The notes below the pieces were generated by a model. The model searched no databases and was not told the DNA's origin. It saw only the letters and a list, made by a program, of their open reading frames with translations. Both the position numbers and the translations under genes were made by a program. A DNA stretch of 25,951 nt from JANMMJ01 sp964543235 (GTDB lineage: Bacteria; Pseudomonadota; Alphaproteobacteria; Rhizobiales; Aestuariivirgaceae): contig CAZIXE010000047.1 in assembly GCA_964543235.1 (NCBI GenBank), positions 1 through 25,951 of the forward strand, written 5' to 3'. This document shows, piece after piece, positions 1 through 5,734 of the stretch. How positions within the stretch are numbered: position 1 is the stretch's first letter; every line of letters starts with the position of its first letter.

Positions 1-1
1 C

Positions 2-91
2 CTCTCGGGCATCAAGATGGCCGTCAAGCTACACCACGCCGGGGGACATGATCCGGCGACGACATTGACGAGTGCTCGAGCGATGCACTAA
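2..91 (+). CDS. Possible 3' end of an upstream gene (partial)
   Basis: One frame stays open from the left edge to a TAA at 89-91 and would encode about 29 residues including KMAVKLHHAGGHDPATTL. I do not recognise it. The other two plus-strand frames close earlier. It could be chance, because the window starts only 148 bases before the next gene. The remaining bases up to 148 show no clear promoter. Confidence 0.15.
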   Translation, partial: LSGIKMAVKLHHAGGHDPATTLTSARAMH

Positions 92-148
92 ACGGCATTT
101 GCTCTAGGAGCGGGTAGGCGGATAATTGCCGCTGGAAAATGGGGTGCA

Positions 149-2305
149 ATGCTCAAGGCCGCGCGTTTCCGCGTTCAGAACTTCCGCAACATCGACGACA
201 GTGGCTGGATTCCCCTTGAGCGGGTGACAAACTTCGTCGGACGAAACGAGTCCGGCAAGACCGCGCTTCTCAAGGCGCTCCACAAGTTCAATCCGGCGAC
301 GCCCGAGCCGTATGATCCGCAGCGAGAATTTCCACGCGACCGATACACGCGCGACTATATCGCGAAAGGTTCAAAGGGCGGCGGCTGGCCCGTCTGTTCC
401 GTCGCCTTCGCCTTGCCGGATGGGTTGAAGGCCGAAATCGCCGTGCTTCTGGAGCCGGGACAGGCGGCGCCCAATGAAGCCGTCGTCACCCGTTACTACG
501 ACAACTCGCTGCTCTTCGAGTATGTGCCGGAGATTGATGAGAAGGATCTGACCTCGGACTCCATCGTCAAGGCGCTCGGCACGTTCGCCGGTAGCGCCCG
601 GCGACTTGCCGCGCCCGCGCCTGAACAGGAGGATGCCACCGCTGCGCTGCGCACCGCACTCGCCGAATGGGCAACAGGCTGGCAGGACAAGCTCAAGCCG
701 GCGGGCGATCTGCGGAATGCCGAGGGCGCCAAACTGCTTGGTGCACTTCGCAGCGAATCCGAGAAGAAGAGCAATCCGCAAACCGCCGATATGGTTGAGG
801 CGCTTCAGACTGCGATCACGCCCGTCCTTGAGGCCGCCACGCGCGGTCCCGTGCTGGACCGCATTGACGAGCTGATCAAGGCCAAGCTGCCCGTTCTCAT
901 CTACTTCGAGGACTACGGCGTTCTCGACAGCGCGATATGGCTGCCGCGATTCCTTGAAGACCTTGGCCGCGACAAGACCGATGCGCGGGTGAGAACGATC
1001 AGCGCCATGTTCAGGCATGTCGGCCTCGACCCGAAGGAAATCGCGGACCTCGGCACCGAGGAAGCACAGAACACCCGCAAGCAGGGCAACCAGCCGTCCG
1101 GCGACGTGATCGCCAAGGATCAGCGCCGGAAGGAAGAGCGGGCGATCCGCCTCAATTCCGCATCGCTTGACATCAGCGAGCGGTTTTCCGCGTGGTGGTC
1201 GCAGCGGCGGCACAAGATACGCTACCACGCCGACGGCGATTATTTCCGCATCTGGATTGCCGATGACCGGCGGCCCGATGTGGAGATCGAACTCGAAGCC
1301 CGCAGCAAGGGCTTCCAGTGGTTCTTTTCATTCTATTTGGTCTTCCTTGTCGAATCCGACGAAGGCCACAAGGACGCCATACTGCTGCTGGACGAGCCGG
1401 GACTGCACCTGCATCCGACCGCACAGCAGGAGCTGATCGCGTTTTTCGAGAATCTGTCGGAAAAGAACCAGCTTCTCTATTCGACACACTCCCCGTTTCT
1501 GATCGACGGTGAGCATCTGCATCGCGTCCGCCCCGTCACTGAGGATGATACCGGGCACTCGCACATCAGCGTTGAAACCTGGCCGCAGGACCGCGAGACG
1601 ATCTTTCCGCTGCAAGCCGCCGCCGGTTACGCGATGGTGCGCGGATTGTTCCGGCACGCAAAGAACGTCCTCGTCGAGGGCATGAGCGACTACTACTACC
1701 TGCATGCGCTTTCGCAGCAGTGCGGCGCGGTAAAGCGCGCCGCACTTCCGGCGGACATCTATATCACCGCTTGCGGTGGCACGAAGCTTGTCGGGCAGTT
1801 TGCGTCCCTGTTCCTCGCCCAGGAGGTCCGGCCTCTTGTCCTTCTTGACGGCGATGACGCCGGGCGCGTGCGGCGCGATGCCCTCATGAAAGAGCTTTAC
1901 GCGGGGCACGACAGCGGCATCCTCATGCTTGACGACGTGCTCGGGCGCGCAGGGCAGGAGGTCGAAGTCGAAGACATCCTTGGTGAAGACATCATCCTGC
2001 CCGCTGTGAAGGCACTGGTTGGCAAGGCGATCAAGCTGACCGAAGCAGACCGCATGGCAGGCAGCCTGCCGAGTGTCATCAAGGCCGCCGCCAAGCGTCA
2101 GGGCATTGATTTGCCCGATGGGTGGAAGGCTTCCGTTGCCATCCATCTTGTATCGGAATGGGCCGAGAAGCGGACGCAGCTTCCCGATCCGGTGCTCGCG
2201 CAAGGCGAGATGCTGTTCAAGAGCATTGCCGAGCGGTTTGCCGCCGGGCTCTCGACGGGAGTCGAGGTGGCTGCAAAAAGTCGGCGGGCGCCTGCCGCGT
2301 CCTAG
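149..2305 (+). CDS. OLD-family ATP-dependent nuclease (AAA ATPase plus TOPRIM)
   Basis: A 718-residue protein. The N-terminal ABC-type ATPase half has a Walker A motif GRNESGKT at about residues 31-38 and a Walker B motif LLLDEPGLHLHP with the Asp/Glu pair at about 415-416, followed by the STHSPF switch segment. The C-terminal half is a TOPRIM domain: the first acidic residue is E510 in VLVEGMSDYYYL, and the LDGDDAGR motif starts at about D567. OLD proteins are metal-dependent DNA nucleases linked to phage exclusion and plasmid or phage maintenance. The length fits the family. ATG 149 follows GGGGTGCA. No UvrD-like helicase lies downstream, so this is a solitary OLD protein and not the GajA half of a Gabija pair. 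Its stop is only about 25 bases before the first pntB remnant, which suggests it came with that insertion. Family is certain; substrate and role are inferred. Confidence 0.9.
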   Translation: MLKAARFRVQNFRNIDDSGWIPLERVTNFVGRNESGKTALLKALHKFNPATPEPYDPQREFPRDRYTRDYIAKGSKGGGWPVCSVAFALPDGLKAEIAVLLEPGQAAPNEAVVTRYYDNSLLFEYVPEIDEKDLTSDSIVKALGTFAGSARRLAAPAPEQEDATAALRTALAEWATGWQDKLKPAGDLRNAEGAKLLGALRSESEKKSNPQTADMVEALQTAITPVLEAATRGPVLDRIDELIKAKLPVLIYFEDYGVLDSAIWLPRFLEDLGRDKTDARVRTISAMFRHVGLDPKEIADLGTEEAQNTRKQGNQPSGDVIAKDQRRKEERAIRLNSASLDISERFSAWWSQRRHKIRYHADGDYFRIWIADDRRPDVEIELEARSKGFQWFFSFYLVFLVESDEGHKDAILLLDEPGLHLHPTAQQELIAFFENLSEKNQLLYSTHSPFLIDGEHLHRVRPVTEDDTGHSHISVETWPQDRETIFPLQAAAGYAMVRGLFRHAKNVLVEGMSDYYYLHALSQQCGAVKRAALPADIYITACGGTKLVGQFASLFLAQEVRPLVLLDGDDAGRVRRDALMKELYAGHDSGILMLDDVLGRAGQEVEVEDILGEDIILPAVKALVGKAIKLTEADRMAGSLPSVIKAAAKRQGIDLPDGWKASVAIHLVSEWAEKRTQLPDPVLAQGEMLFKSIAERFAAGLSTGVEVAAKSRRAPAAS

Positions 2306-2329
2306 GCTATTCTAACTCGAGGACATTGG

Positions 2330-2503
2330 TTCTACGGCATGCCGGTGCTCGAAGTGTGGAAGGCCAAGACGGTCATGTTCATCAAGCGCGGCATGAGTTC
2401 GGGCTATGCCGGCATCGACAATTCGCTGTTCTGGCGCGACAACACCATGATGCTGTTCGGCGACGCCAAGAAGATGACGGAAGAGATCGTCAAGGGGCTG
2501 TGA
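2330..2503 (+). pseudogene. pntB: 3'-end copy of pntB (NAD(P) transhydrogenase beta subunit), copy A
   Basis: The plus strand encodes the last ~57 residues of a PntB C-terminus, from FYGMPVLEVWKAKTV through SGYAGIDNSLFW to LFGDAKKMTEEIVKGL and a TGA. Proteobacterial PntB proteins end in this way (GMPVLEVWKA..., NPLFF..., MLFGDAK...). No start codon or upstream PntB sequence is present: the bases before 2330 continue the OLD gene's trailer, so this is a gene-end fragment and not a gene. The reading frame and stop are undamaged. It matches copy B at 3360-3475 as a direct repeat. The intact pntB probably lies left of the window; I cannot see it. Confidence 0.85.
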
Positions 2504-2508
2504 GGGGG
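2339..2508 (+). repeat. Direct repeat, copy A (pntB 3' end)
   Basis: This stretch aligns with 3360-3475 in the same orientation. After removing two gaps of 6 and 48 bases there are about 9 mismatches in 116 aligned positions. The match continues past the stop codon (TGAGGGGG in both), so the repeat unit includes a few non-coding bases. Confidence 0.85.
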
Positions 2509-2510
2509 AG

Positions 2511-2648
2511 CTAAAGGACGTTTGGCTTGCAGAATTGCTTGAGTGACTCGACCAATTCCTTTGAACGCCCGGCGATTTCACTGCTTTGTCTTGCGACCTG
2601 TTCGTTCATTATCCGAATGGTGGCGCCGTCGTTGAGTTCTGAAAACAT
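2511..2648 (-). pseudogene. Possible small gene or gene remnant, unknown
   Basis: A minus-strand frame starting at ATG 2648 gives 45 residues (MFSELNDGATIRIMNEQVA..., ending LKQFCKPNVL). The composition is protein-like: helical, with heptad-like spacing in ARQSSEIAGRSKELVESLKQF. There is no convincing ribosome binding site. It lies between pntB copy A and the 3' end of the HigA-like gene on the same strand. I do not recognise a family. It may be the tail of a gene cut during island rearrangement, or chance. Confidence 0.2.
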
Positions 2649-2712
2649 CTCGGGGGCGTCAGTGGGGACTAGGCCTGTCCTGAGATGGTATGATGGTACT
2701 TGGGTACGGACA

Positions 2713-3003
2713 TCAGGCCCGCTTGCCGATCGCCTCAAAGGCAATCTTTAGCCGGCTGCCGGTTGCTGCAGCGTAGTTTTGCAACGTTCTGCCAGAGGGA
2801 ATGGATTTTCCGCTTTCCAGCCTGGCAATGGTGCTTTGGGTGGTTTTCATCTTCTTGGCGAGTTGGGCTTGTGTCAGGCCGGCGCGTGACCTGGCGGCGA
2901 TCATGGCGGATGCGAGGCTGAACTCCTCTTCAAGCGCTTCATAATCCTTGCGATAGCCCGGGTCCTTCAGCCATTTCTTGTGCAGGGTTGAAATCTTTTT
3001 CAT
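2713..3003 (-). CDS. HigA-like antitoxin, XRE-family HTH
   Basis: A 96-residue protein with a Cro/C1-type helix-turn-helix at about residues 37-72 (RAGLTQAQLAKKMKTTQSTIARLESGKSIPS), preceded by a helical N-terminus typical of antitoxins paired with Gp49/RelE-like toxins. The longer frame back to 3162 is rejected because ATG 3003 has a strong site, AAGGAGGTACA, just upstream. That ATG also overlaps the toxin stop codon (ATGA), so the two are translationally coupled in toxin-first order, as in higBA. It should neutralise the toxin and bind the operator at 3328-3351. It sits between the two pntB 3'-end copies. Confidence 0.85.
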   Translation of the reverse strand: MKKISTLHKKWLKDPGYRKDYEALEEEFSLASAMIAARSRAGLTQAQLAKKMKTTQSTIARLESGKSIPSGRTLQNYAAATGSRLKIAFEAIGKRA

Positions 3004-3323
3004 TGTACCTCCTTGGCCCGTTGCCGGGCGATCTCCAGTTCTTTCAGCGGTGTCTTTTGGGTCTTCTTTACGAACGCCCGCAGAATGATCATGCGCTTGC
3101 CGCTGGCGGTCAGATAAGTGACCCTGGAAATGCCGTCCCTGCCTTTGAGGCGCAGCTCCCAAAGCTTTTCCTCCAAATGCCGGACTGCATCTCTTGGAAG
3201 TGCTTCAAGGCCGTGCTGCTCGATCAACATGGCAAGCCGTGTCAATCTCGCCCGCATGTCGGCAGGCAGGTTTTCGATTTCCTGCTCGACAACACCATTG
3301 AGGGCAAGAACGCTCCAGCGCAT
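3000..3323 (-). CDS. HigB/RelE-like toxin (phage-derived Gp49-like)
   Basis: About 107 residues. The segment from LEEKLWELRLKGRDGISRVTYL through RMIILRAFVKKTQKTPLKELEIARQR matches the Gp49-like branch of the RelE/HigB superfamily, which act as ribosome-dependent mRNA interferases. A TTG at 3338 would add five residues, but I prefer ATG 3323: a promoter TGGACA-N17-TATATC at 3357-3329 would start the transcript about on that ATG, and the TTG would fall inside the operator. The stop overlaps the antitoxin start. Family call is firm, start is moderate. Confidence 0.8.
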   Translation of the reverse strand: MRWSVLALNGVVEQEIENLPADMRARLTRLAMLIEQHGLEALPRDAVRHLEEKLWELRLKGRDGISRVTYLTASGKRMIILRAFVKKTQKTPLKELEIARQRAKEVQ

Positions 3324-3327
3324 GACG

Positions 3328-3357
3328 TGATATATCAAAAAAGAGATATCATGTCCA
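3328..3357 (-). promoter_or_regulatory. higBA promoter and operator
   Basis: On the minus strand TGGACA (3357-3352), a 17-base spacer and TATATC (3334-3329) make a plausible promoter whose start would fall at about 3322-3323, the toxin ATG. A perfect palindrome TGATATATCA (3328-3337) covers the -10, and a second half-match GATATCA lies at 3345-3351. This is the expected place for an XRE antitoxin operator. The -35 lies inside the first codons of pntB copy B. Confidence 0.5.
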
Positions 3358-3470
3358 GAATGCCCGAAGTATGGAAGGCCAGGACGGTGATGTTCATCAC
3401 GCGCGGCATGAGTTCAGGCTATGCCGGCGACGCCAGGAGTGTGACGGAAGAGATCGTCAAGGGGATGTGA
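3351..3470 (+). pseudogene. pntB: 3'-end copy of pntB, copy B (internally deleted)
   Basis: A second fragment of the PntB C-terminus, 39 codons from ATG 3351 (MSRMPEVWKARTVMF... to TEEIVKGM, stop TGA). Compared with copy A it has lost 6 bases near the start (the VL of PVLEVW) and 48 bases in the middle (the IDNSLFW...MLFG stretch). Both losses are multiples of three, so the frame is still open. The 48-base deletion is bounded by a short GGC repeat, which suggests slippage or microhomology. It is unlikely to encode a functional transhydrogenase part. Confidence 0.8.
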
Positions 3471-3475
3471 GGGGG
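3360..3475 (+). repeat. Direct repeat, copy B (pntB 3' end)
   Basis: Partner of 2339-2508, same orientation, about 9 mismatches over 116 aligned bases, with gaps of 6 and 48 bases. Both copies end TGAGGGGG. The HigBA-like pair and the short unknown frame lie between the two copies. Confidence 0.85.
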
Positions 3476-3517
3476 CCTCTGTTTATGCCCCGTACGGGCT
3501 GCTATAGGTGGCCGATC

Positions 3518-3829
3518 ATGCATCGACTAATCGAAAACCATAGGGATGCCATTGCCGACGTCTGCCGCCGGTACAATGTCCGGCGTCTGGAAGTGTTCGG
3601 CTCTGCGGCCCGCGGCGAGGACTTCGACGAAGGCACCAGCGATGCGGATTTCCTGGTGGAATTTCATCGGCCGGGCAACCGGCAACCGCTCGAGGAGTTC
3701 TTCGGCCTCCAGGCGGAGCTTTCACAACTCTTCCATCGGCCGGTCGATCTGGTGGAAGAAGGGGCGGTCAGAAATCCATTCATCCGCGACGCCATCAACC
3801 GGACACGCGAAGTTGTCTATGCGGCGTGA
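3518..3829 (+). CDS. MntA-like minimal nucleotidyltransferase (antitoxin of a HEPN/MNT pair)
   Basis: A 103-residue protein with the polymerase-beta-like signature GSAARGEDFDEGTSDADFLVEF at about residues 28-49: the GS motif and the DAD metal-binding pair, with a third acidic position in PVDLVEE near residue 80. In HEPN/MNT systems this enzyme adds AMP units to the HEPN toxin tyrosine and so silences it. ATG 3518 follows AGGTGG with a suitable gap; the longer frame upstream is an out-of-frame reading of pntB copy B and is rejected. The HEPN partner frame follows immediately. Confidence 0.8.
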   Translation: MHRLIENHRDAIADVCRRYNVRRLEVFGSAARGEDFDEGTSDADFLVEFHRPGNRQPLEEFFGLQAELSQLFHRPVDLVEEGAVRNPFIRDAINRTREVVYAA

Positions 3830-3836
3830 TCCGTGA

Positions 3837-4166
3837 AGCTTCCTGTGGGATGTTCGGGATGCGGCCGACGCGATAATCGAGTTTGTTCAAGGCATAGATT
3901 ATGACGGTTATGCAGCTTCGCCACTCATTCAGGCGGCGGTCGAACGAAAGTTCGAGATCATTGGTGAAGCGCTGAATCAGTTGAAGAGATCGGACCCAAG
4001 GATCGCGAGTCAGATTGCAGATGCCGACCAGATCATCGCATTCAGACACATCTTGATCCACGGCTACGCGGTCGTCGATCAGACACGCGTCGGGGACATT
4101 CTGAAGCACCATCTGCCAGAATTGCGGGCCACGGCAGAGCGACTCCTTGCGGACATCAAGACCTGA
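3837..4166 (+). pseudogene. HepT-like HEPN toxin (DUF86) with no usable start codon
   Basis: The frame from 3837 to TGA 4166 encodes 109 residues that match DUF86/HepT from end to end: FLWDVRDAADAIIEF at the N-terminus, ERKFEIIGEALNQL, then the RNase motif in FRHILIHGYAVV (R-x4-H-x-Y, with the tyrosine that MntA modifies). An in-frame TGA at 3834-3836 precedes it, and no ATG, GTG or TTG occurs in this frame until TTG 3981, which would remove nearly half the protein. A GTG at 3833 is out of frame with the rest. The likely reading is a one-base indel around 3836-3841 that broke the start; the catalytic part is untouched. A sequencing error or a rare start (CTG 3843) are alternatives. Confidence 0.7.
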
Positions 4167-4307
4167 GTCTGCGGTGCTGACTCTTGCCTCTGGTACCGTA
4201 TTGCGGTGAAGCCGCCACGCGGACCTACCGGATGGCCGCCTCGGCGGGCGGCCATGACGCAGGTGGAGTGCGTCTCCCTTCCTGCGTCGCGGACGGGCGC
4301 CTGCCAC

Positions 4308-4706
4308 TCAGCGCCATCTCTCCACCCGCAGCCCTTCGACCCTCTGGAACTCCTTCACGTTGTTGGTGGCAAGCACCAGCCCTTGCGATCTCGCAACGCC
4401 GGCGATCATCACGTCATAGGCGCCGATCATTTGCCCGGTGCGCTCGAGTGCCGACCTGATCTCTCCCGCATGGCGCGCGGCGCGGCTGTCGAAGGGAAGA
4501 ACATCCAGCCGCGAGGCGAAGGACTCGATCACGGCGCGGCGCTGCTGGGGATTCTCGTAGCGCTCGGCCCCGTAACAGAGTTCGAACAGGGTGACGTCCG
4601 ATATGGCCATCAGACCCTCGTTCGCGGAAAACTTCTCGAGCAAGGCGCGGCTGCGTTGCTTCAGGGCGTGGATACAGACGTCGGTGTCCAGAAGAATGGA
4701 CAGCAT
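4308..4706 (-). CDS. vapC: VapC toxin, PIN-domain ribonuclease
   Basis: A 132-residue PIN protein with the expected acidic set: D7 in LLDTDVCI, E42 in TLFELCYG, D98 in GAYDVMIAG, and the TNN motif at 114-116 before KEFQRV. PIN toxins of this type cleave RNA, often initiator tRNA or rRNA; the target here is not predictable. Its ATG overlaps the vapB stop (ATGA). Length and motifs are complete, so it should be active. The 141 bases between it and the HepT frame hold only a strong GC-rich inverted repeat (about 4228-4252) without a T run. Confidence 0.9.
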   Translation of the reverse strand: MLSILLDTDVCIHALKQRSRALLEKFSANEGLMAISDVTLFELCYGAERYENPQQRRAVIESFASRLDVLPFDSRAARHAGEIRSALERTGQMIGAYDVMIAGVARSQGLVLATNNVKEFQRVEGLRVERWR

Positions 4707-4936
4707 CAGAGATCGCCGCGGCTCTGGGGCATGGGCTGCCGCCGGTCGCTGAGGAAGTCCGCGTCGAGCCGCGGTCCGGCGAAGAACTCTGCCCAGCTGC
4801 CGCCCGCCGGTACGATCACCCGTGCATTTCCCTGCCTGATAATGTCGACCTGCTTCACATGGTCGGGCAGCGCAACATCTTTTGGAAGACGTATCGCCTG
4901 GGTCCGGTTCGATTTGAAAACTGTGGTCCGGGTCAT
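4706..4936 (-). CDS. vapB: VapB antitoxin, AbrB/SpoVT-type
   Basis: A 76-residue protein beginning MTRTTVFKSNRTQAIRLPKDV, the swapped-hairpin DNA-binding domain of VapB antitoxins, followed by a C-terminal tail (WAEFFAGPRLDADFLSDR) of the type that wraps the PIN toxin. A TTG start at 4966 would add ten residues, but that codon lies inside the promoter spacer. ATG 4936 is favoured because the promoter TTGACT-N17-TATACG puts the transcript start almost exactly on it. vapC follows with an ATGA overlap. Confidence 0.88.
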   Translation of the reverse strand: MTRTTVFKSNRTQAIRLPKDVALPDHVKQVDIIRQGNARVIVPAGGSWAEFFAGPRLDADFLSDRRQPMPQSRGDL

Positions 4937-4942
4937 GGCATA

Positions 4943-4971
4943 CGTATATCCCTCCTGTATATCCAAGTCAA
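4943..4971 (-). promoter_or_regulatory. vapBC promoter with direct-repeat operator
   Basis: On the minus strand TTGACT (4971-4966), 17 bases, TATACG (4948-4943). The vapB ATG at 4936 is 7 bases past the -10, so the message is probably leaderless and the AGGAGG seen here is spacer, not a ribosome site. Two exact copies of GGATATAC (plus-strand GTATATCC at 4944-4951 and 4957-4964, 13-base period) cover the spacer and -10 and are the likely VapBC autoregulation site. Confidence 0.6.
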
Positions 4972-5005
4972 GCCAGTCGGGCGGGGTTATTCCGGGCTGG
5001 CCCGC

Positions 5006-5040
5006 TTGACAATGTTCCTGTTTTGTTCGATGATGGCAGC
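5006..5040 (+). promoter_or_regulatory. SOS promoter of the 5041 gene
   Basis: TTGACA at 5006-5011, a 17-base spacer and GATGAT at 5029-5034 (4 of 6 consensus). The predicted start, about 7 bases downstream, is the ATG at 5041, so the transcript would be leaderless. The LexA box fills the spacer. Confidence 0.6.
5014..5028 (+). promoter_or_regulatory. LexA (SOS) box, GTTC-N7-GTTC
   Basis: The sequence GTTCCTGTTTTGTTC is an exact match to the direct-repeat LexA operator known from alphaproteobacteria. It sits between -35 and -10, where a bound LexA would block RNA polymerase. Confidence 0.75.
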
Positions 5041-5721
5041 ATGGACTTGGATCTCGCCATCGCCCGCAACCGTGAATCGCTGCTCCAGATCGTGGCTTCG
5101 CTCTTTGCCATGATCGGGCTGGCTGACGGGGGCAGCGTCGAACGCCTGGCGCGGCCGCTGCACCGGGCGGTGCTCGCCCTGCTGCGCCCGGCGGAAGCGG
5201 CGGTCAGGCGGCTGATCGTCGTGGCGGCCAGGGGGCTCACCGTGCGGCCCCCGGCGGTTCGTCGCGGCCCCGTGACGATTGCCGGGCCGGGCAAGGGCCC
5301 GGGCCGCGCTACCTTCCGGCTGTTCGACCCGCGCCGGCGTTTCGGCCGGCAGCGGTTCAGGGGACGGCGGCCCGAGCCCCGCATTCATGTCATCGATGCC
5401 GGTTTCGATCCGCGGATCTTCGCCGGCGGCAGGGACCGGCGCGGTTCTTCGGAGCCGGAGGTTCCGGCAGGCGTCAATGCCTTGCCGCTCTGCCGCCGTC
5501 TCATCGCGATCAAGGCGGCGCTGGACGACCTGCCGCGCCAGGCCCGGCGCTATGCCCGCTGGCGGGCCCGGCCCCTCGAAACGCGGCGCCCGCGGCTCAT
5601 GTCAGCGCTGCGGCCCGGCGCGCCGCCGGGATTTCGCAAGGACGTGCCCCACAGGGTCCATGCAATCCTGCATGAATGCCACTGGCTGGCCCGCGAGGGT
5701 CTGCAGCCGGACAGCTCCTGA
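5041..5721 (+). CDS. Conserved hypothetical protein, SOS-controlled, arginine-rich
   Basis: A 226-residue protein without a recognised enzyme domain. The N-terminal ~65 residues (MDLDLAIARNRESLLQIVASLFAMIGL...RRLIVVAARGL) look helical and conserved in Hyphomicrobiales proteins I recall. A low-complexity Arg/Pro/Gly middle follows (about 70-135), then a conserved segment KAALDDLPRQARRYARWRAR near residues 160-180 and a short C-terminal helix (HRVHAILHECHWLAREGL). ATG 5041 is chosen because TTG 5023 lies inside the LexA box. It is transcribed away from vapBC. The LexA box suggests a role in the DNA damage response; the basic character would allow nucleic-acid binding, but that is inference. Confidence 0.75.
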   Translation: MDLDLAIARNRESLLQIVASLFAMIGLADGGSVERLARPLHRAVLALLRPAEAAVRRLIVVAARGLTVRPPAVRRGPVTIAGPGKGPGRATFRLFDPRRRFGRQRFRGRRPEPRIHVIDAGFDPRIFAGGRDRRGSSEPEVPAGVNALPLCRRLIAIKAALDDLPRQARRYARWRARPLETRRPRLMSALRPGAPPGFRKDVPHRVHAILHECHWLAREGLQPDSS

Positions 5722-5734
5722 AGGCACCGTCACA

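Noticed and set aside
149..2305. Gabija defence system
   Set aside because: The OLD protein resembles GajA, but no UvrD-like GajB helicase follows; only a pntB fragment does.
4228..4252. Terminator between HepT and vapC
   Set aside because: A strong GC inverted repeat but no T run on either side, so I do not call it a terminator.
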